Positions 35,501-37,321 of a stretch of 37,321 nt of DNA are shown piece after piece. Both the position numbers and the translations under genes were made by a program. Origin of the DNA: Fidelibacterota bacterium (lineage in GTDB: Bacteria; Fidelibacterota; UBA8477; JABMPR01). Position 1 is the stretch's first letter. Each line of letters begins with the position of its first letter. The stretch covers positions 1 through 37,321 of the forward strand of contig JABMOS010000096.1 in assembly GCA_013203185.1 (NCBI GenBank). Reading direction: 5' to 3'. The notes under the pieces were generated by a model. It had not been told where the DNA came from and did no database searches. It saw only the letters and a program-made list of their open reading frames with translations.

Positions 35501-35894
35501 CCAATATTTTTCCTGTGAGGGGATTGACAACGAAAAACTCCATATAATCTGCATGATTTTTCAAATATAGATTAACCAATCGTCTACTTGAGGATAGTAC
35601 TTTTTTGTCTGCTTCACTGTATGCAGATTTACTGATGACGTATTCTAAATTGATTAATTCCTGGGCACTCGATAGAGTATTCATCTCACCATGTCGTTCA
35701 AGTAGCCAGCTCTCCAATTGCTTCACTTTTAAATCGCGAATGGCTAATAATTTATCAAATGTTTGATTCTCAATTGCTTCAACTCTTTGGCTATAGGTAA
35801 TGATCAGGGCAGTCAGGAGGGGCAACAATGCGAAAATGAGAAACCAAAATGTGATCCGGGTTTTCATGCTTTTAAAACTATATGGGGGGGTCAT
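32553..35894 (-). CDS. Cache-HAMP-GAF hybrid histidine kinase with two receivers
   Basis: An 1113-residue membrane hybrid kinase. TM1 (about 15-34) and TM2 (about 303-325) flank a large periplasmic Cache region. HAMP (about 326-380) is followed by GAF (about 395-550), a Gln/Glu-rich coiled coil (about 555-590), HisKA with H603 in NMSHELRTP, and HATPase (about 705-815; NLFGNAIKF, DTGIGI, GTGLGL). Two receivers end the protein: REC1 (about 843-960; IILDLMLPG) and REC2 (about 990-1110; LVLLDIMLPQ, LSKPI). No Hpt domain is present, so phosphate must leave through a protein encoded elsewhere or flow to the neighbouring receivers. ATG at 35894 has GGAG eight bases upstream; an ATG nine codons later is a weaker option. 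Confidence 0.93.
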   Translation of the reverse strand: MTPPYSFKSMKTRITFWFLIFALLPLLTALIITYSQRVEAIENQTFDKLLAIRDLKVKQLESWLLERHGEMNTLSSAQELINLEYVISKSAYSEADKKVLSSSRRLVNLYLKNHADYMEFFVVNPLTGKILVSSDVHHEGEDMSKDASLLSAIESRALTIRDIHYSTIAGGPSMVYSMPIFCESHNGEHITCVLMARINLKNTLYKMLLDRSGLGETGETLIVNNEVIALNELRWAENAPLNLQIHAEPAVSAARGETGIAVTTDYRDEPILAAYTHIPETGWGFVCKQDMYELNAPVRQLLVNFIYLFVLSTIMVYFVATYLGKTISKPIIAMAKTSTKIAGGDYTNRIEVFSRDELGSLSEAINNMNSSIQNRAVVQEAVLHISETIIAPSNMEDFCTELLKQLMEVTEANMSSFYILNELNSEYEHFTSIGSNPDLMTPFNAKHPEGEFGVAISQKRIVHLRDIPEDTIFSFPTTSGVAIPREIINIPVIVDDITVAIISLVNMHKFSETCPDILKQTWMGINLSYANLLANLRTQVMAENLSTINQRLEAQAEELQQQSEELQSTSDELQNQNVELDMQRAEVEEANRLKSEFLSNMSHELRTPLNSILALSNVLVDQTDERLTEDESSYLKIIARNGRQLLKLINDILDLSKIEAGQMEILPSQFSLGALINDLVDGLRPLANENENTIEVNGADRSLEIISDETLVHRILQNLFGNAIKFTKNGSVTILVEQSKSEISIAVQDTGIGISQEALPLIFEEFRQVDGTTSRQYEGTGLGLAIAHRSAQLLGGELTVVSELGAGCTFMLTIPNRASHLIDMEPLPSLTSSVSPLRKLRLGKDQIRLLVVEDQEPAIIQLRSILEPIGYTIDVARDGRIALDYLENTLPDGIILDLMLPGIDGFEVLKTVRENQTSAHIPILVLSSKNLSSAEIKSLHYNNIQQMIQKGDVNKQDLIDGIGRMLHLEEQGRATGQTATGRDTSQVNMSKQNPKATILIIEDNQDSLTSLKAVLKDQYHLLEAMDGEKGWEMIQSKKPNLVLLDIMLPQLDGYTIAKRAKADIQLRDIPIIAVSGKAMKGDREKMLAAGCDDSLSKPIDQDKLKAKLNKWLM

Positions 35895-35974
35895 GCTCTC
35901 ATCTCCAGTTTACATATCAATGGTTTTTAACGTGGCGTAATCCGAATAGCTCCTGCAATTGGCGAGCCATCGTA

Positions 35975-37234
35975 CTACTTCCCCTGTAAAGCCTTTACTT
36001 TATTCTGTAACTCAAGTATTTTGGTTTCCCGGCCAACAAAGACCCGCATGGTCTCATCAAGCTCTTTATTTTTTTCTTCCAGCTCCCTGGTTCTTTTCTC
36101 AACTCTTTCTTCAAGTTCTACCTTATAGCCAGCTAGTTCTAGTTCAGACAGTTTCTGCTCTGTAGTATCACGATGAACAGAGACTAAAACTTCTCCATAT
36201 CTTGTGTGCTCAAACACAGATACCCGGGCTGAACACCAAAACATGGTTCCATCCTTTTTAATATTATGGACTTCCCCACTCCACTGCCCCTCCTTCAAGA
36301 GAACTGCCATTATATCCTCCACAGTCTCTCCAGGCGTTTTTTTAGTTGGTGCATTCACAATGGACACCTGCTTTCCCACCATTTCGCCTGCCTCATACCC
36401 AAACATGCTTTCAAATTCTGAATTGGTTTCCAGAATGATGCCATCCTTCATTCCAACTAAATACACCGCCTCAGATATATTTGAGAGAATTTCTGCCTGG
36501 GTACTCATGGTTTCTTCAGTCAGTTTACGATCAGTGATATCCTGAAATGATCCTGATATACTTATTATCTCATCATTCTCATAATTCGCCTTGCCTATGG
36601 TGCGAGCCCATTTTCTATTGCCCTTTGCTGTGACAATTTCCCATTCCTGATCATAGGGTTCGCCTTTTTCTATGGCCATCTGAATGGCTTTGTCTGCCAT
36701 GGACCTGTACTTCGGGGCAATAAAATCTACGCCTTCTGGTACCTCTGGGGCACCGCCTCCCATATCGACCTCCATGATGCGGAAAGTCTCTTCCGTCCAT
36801 GTCTGGTGCATGGTTTTCACATCAAATGAAAAGGCCCCGAGCTTGGCAAGATTCTGAGCTTCTGCCAGTAATGTGCGACTCTTTGTCAACGCTTCCTCTG
36901 AATGTATTCGTTTTGTAATATCAACAAAACTGATCACGGCTCGCTCAACACTACCGTTTTCTTTCAGATCAACATAGCCATTAACAACAACCCAAACCAA
37001 ATCTTCAGTTGCCGGGCGATTGATACCTGTAATCATGGTGTAAATGGGTTCCTTGGTAGCGAGTAGCCGATTTACCGGGTAATCAGTTAAAGCCATGTCA
37101 CTTCTATCCGCATTTAGAAACTTCCATTGAGGATCCATGGCTTTTTTCCCATGCAATTGTTCCTCAGATAATCCCAGAAGTGTACTAGCAGTGGCGTTAG
37201 AATACAGGATGGAAGTATCACTGGCGTGAACCAC
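35975..37234 (-). CDS. Multi-PAS sensor protein without kinase domain, 5' end disrupted
   Basis: Three PAS domains (about 1-110, 115-235 and 245-365, each with a PAC tail: VDITKRI, QDITDRK, RDTTEQK) followed by a coiled coil ending ETKILELQNKVKAL. No histidine kinase or other catalytic domain follows; the stop at 35975 is 80 bases before the hybrid kinase, so this may be a stand-alone sensor for it. The GTG used as start here cuts the first PAS domain. The same frame continues upstream without a start codon, reading YFDDLQNAGIVV, as far as a TAG at 37298-37300. The true beginning is therefore off the window or in another frame (see the upstream entry). Confidence 0.8.
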   Translation of the reverse strand: MVHASDTSILYSNATASTLLGLSEEQLHGKKAMDPQWKFLNADRSDMALTDYPVNRLLATKEPIYTMITGINRPATEDLVWVVVNGYVDLKENGSVERAVISFVDITKRIHSEEALTKSRTLLAEAQNLAKLGAFSFDVKTMHQTWTEETFRIMEVDMGGGAPEVPEGVDFIAPKYRSMADKAIQMAIEKGEPYDQEWEIVTAKGNRKWARTIGKANYENDEIISISGSFQDITDRKLTEETMSTQAEILSNISEAVYLVGMKDGIILETNSEFESMFGYEAGEMVGKQVSIVNAPTKKTPGETVEDIMAVLLKEGQWSGEVHNIKKDGTMFWCSARVSVFEHTRYGEVLVSVHRDTTEQKLSELELAGYKVELEERVEKRTRELEEKNKELDETMRVFVGRETKILELQNKVKALQGK

Positions 37235-37321
37235 AATTCCAGCATTTTGTAAGTCGTCAAAGTAATTCGGACAAGATCGCTTAAAAAATAAGAGACACTA
37301 TCCGGGCATCCAACATATTAA
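37235..37321 (-). other. In-frame 5' remnant of the multi-PAS gene with possible frameshift
   Basis: Upstream of the GTG at 37234 the same frame encodes PNYFDDLQNAGI, the expected start of the PAS domain, back to TAG at 37298-37300. A second frame, with ATG at 37316-37314, is open to a TAA at 37283-37281. The two frames would join if the run of six A at 37283-37288 had five, giving a continuous protein. This is either a real frameshift or a homopolymer error. Confidence 0.5.

Noticed and set aside
1-37321. CRISPR arrays, tRNA/rRNA genes, insertion sequences, prophage or defence genes
   Set aside because: No regularly spaced repeats, cloverleaf sequences, transposase or integrase motifs were seen on either strand.

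Overview
The window looks like a chromosomal segment of an uncultured Gram-negative bacterium of the FCB superphylum, possibly Marinimicrobia/Fidelibacterota-like. The main clues are a secreted nuclease-like protein with a C-terminal type IX secretion sorting domain (FPNPFN, SSGVYLF), several lipoprotein signal peptides, a GH97 enzyme, and tandem TolB_N/TPR membrane proteins. The phylum is an inference; no rRNA or tRNA is visible. There are no CRISPR arrays, phage genes or transposases.

Layout. 264-2563 (+): butyrate kinase, a GNAT acetyltransferase, then a two-gene unit of a small membrane protein and an XRE regulator, preceded by a concentric DNA dyad. 2590-6997 (-): a two-gene glycoside hydrolase operon (GH97 then GH20), both lipoproteins. 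7124-11915 (-): a DUF1704 (QEGLA, HExxxH) peptidase, a DUF1232 protein, an S1/P1-like secreted hydrolase, a class V aminotransferase and greA. 12183-18764 (-): a tightly coupled operon of three paralogous membrane/TolB_N/TPR proteins plus a fourth gene encoding only the membrane module. 18911-20835: dimethylargininase (-), divergent from a BASS-family transporter (+). 20936-23286 (-): a lone receiver protein, an alpha/beta-hydrolase lipoprotein and a small Asp-rich lipoprotein. The gap between the last two carries a decayed copy of the small lipoprotein gene's 3' end and several hairpins.

23685-37321 is a large signalling block: a REC-PAS protein (+), convergent with six minus-strand genes that are probably one operon. 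In transcription order these are a multi-PAS protein (5' end disrupted or cut by the window edge), a Cache-HAMP-GAF hybrid kinase with two receivers, a REC-4xPAS kinase, a lone receiver, a Cache-PAS-PAS-GAF kinase and a periplasmic-TPR kinase. None of these proteins, nor the nearby lone receiver at 20936, has a DNA-binding, GGDEF/EAL or other recognisable output domain. The block is therefore a sensor and phosphotransfer module whose output must lie elsewhere or act by protein contact.

The most unusual parts are the tandem TolB_N/TPR family (with a predicted topology inversion in the middle paralog and a membrane-only fourth member), the output-less kinase array, and the structured gap at 22448-22890. 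All functions are read from motifs and domain order in the translated sequence; no database search was run.
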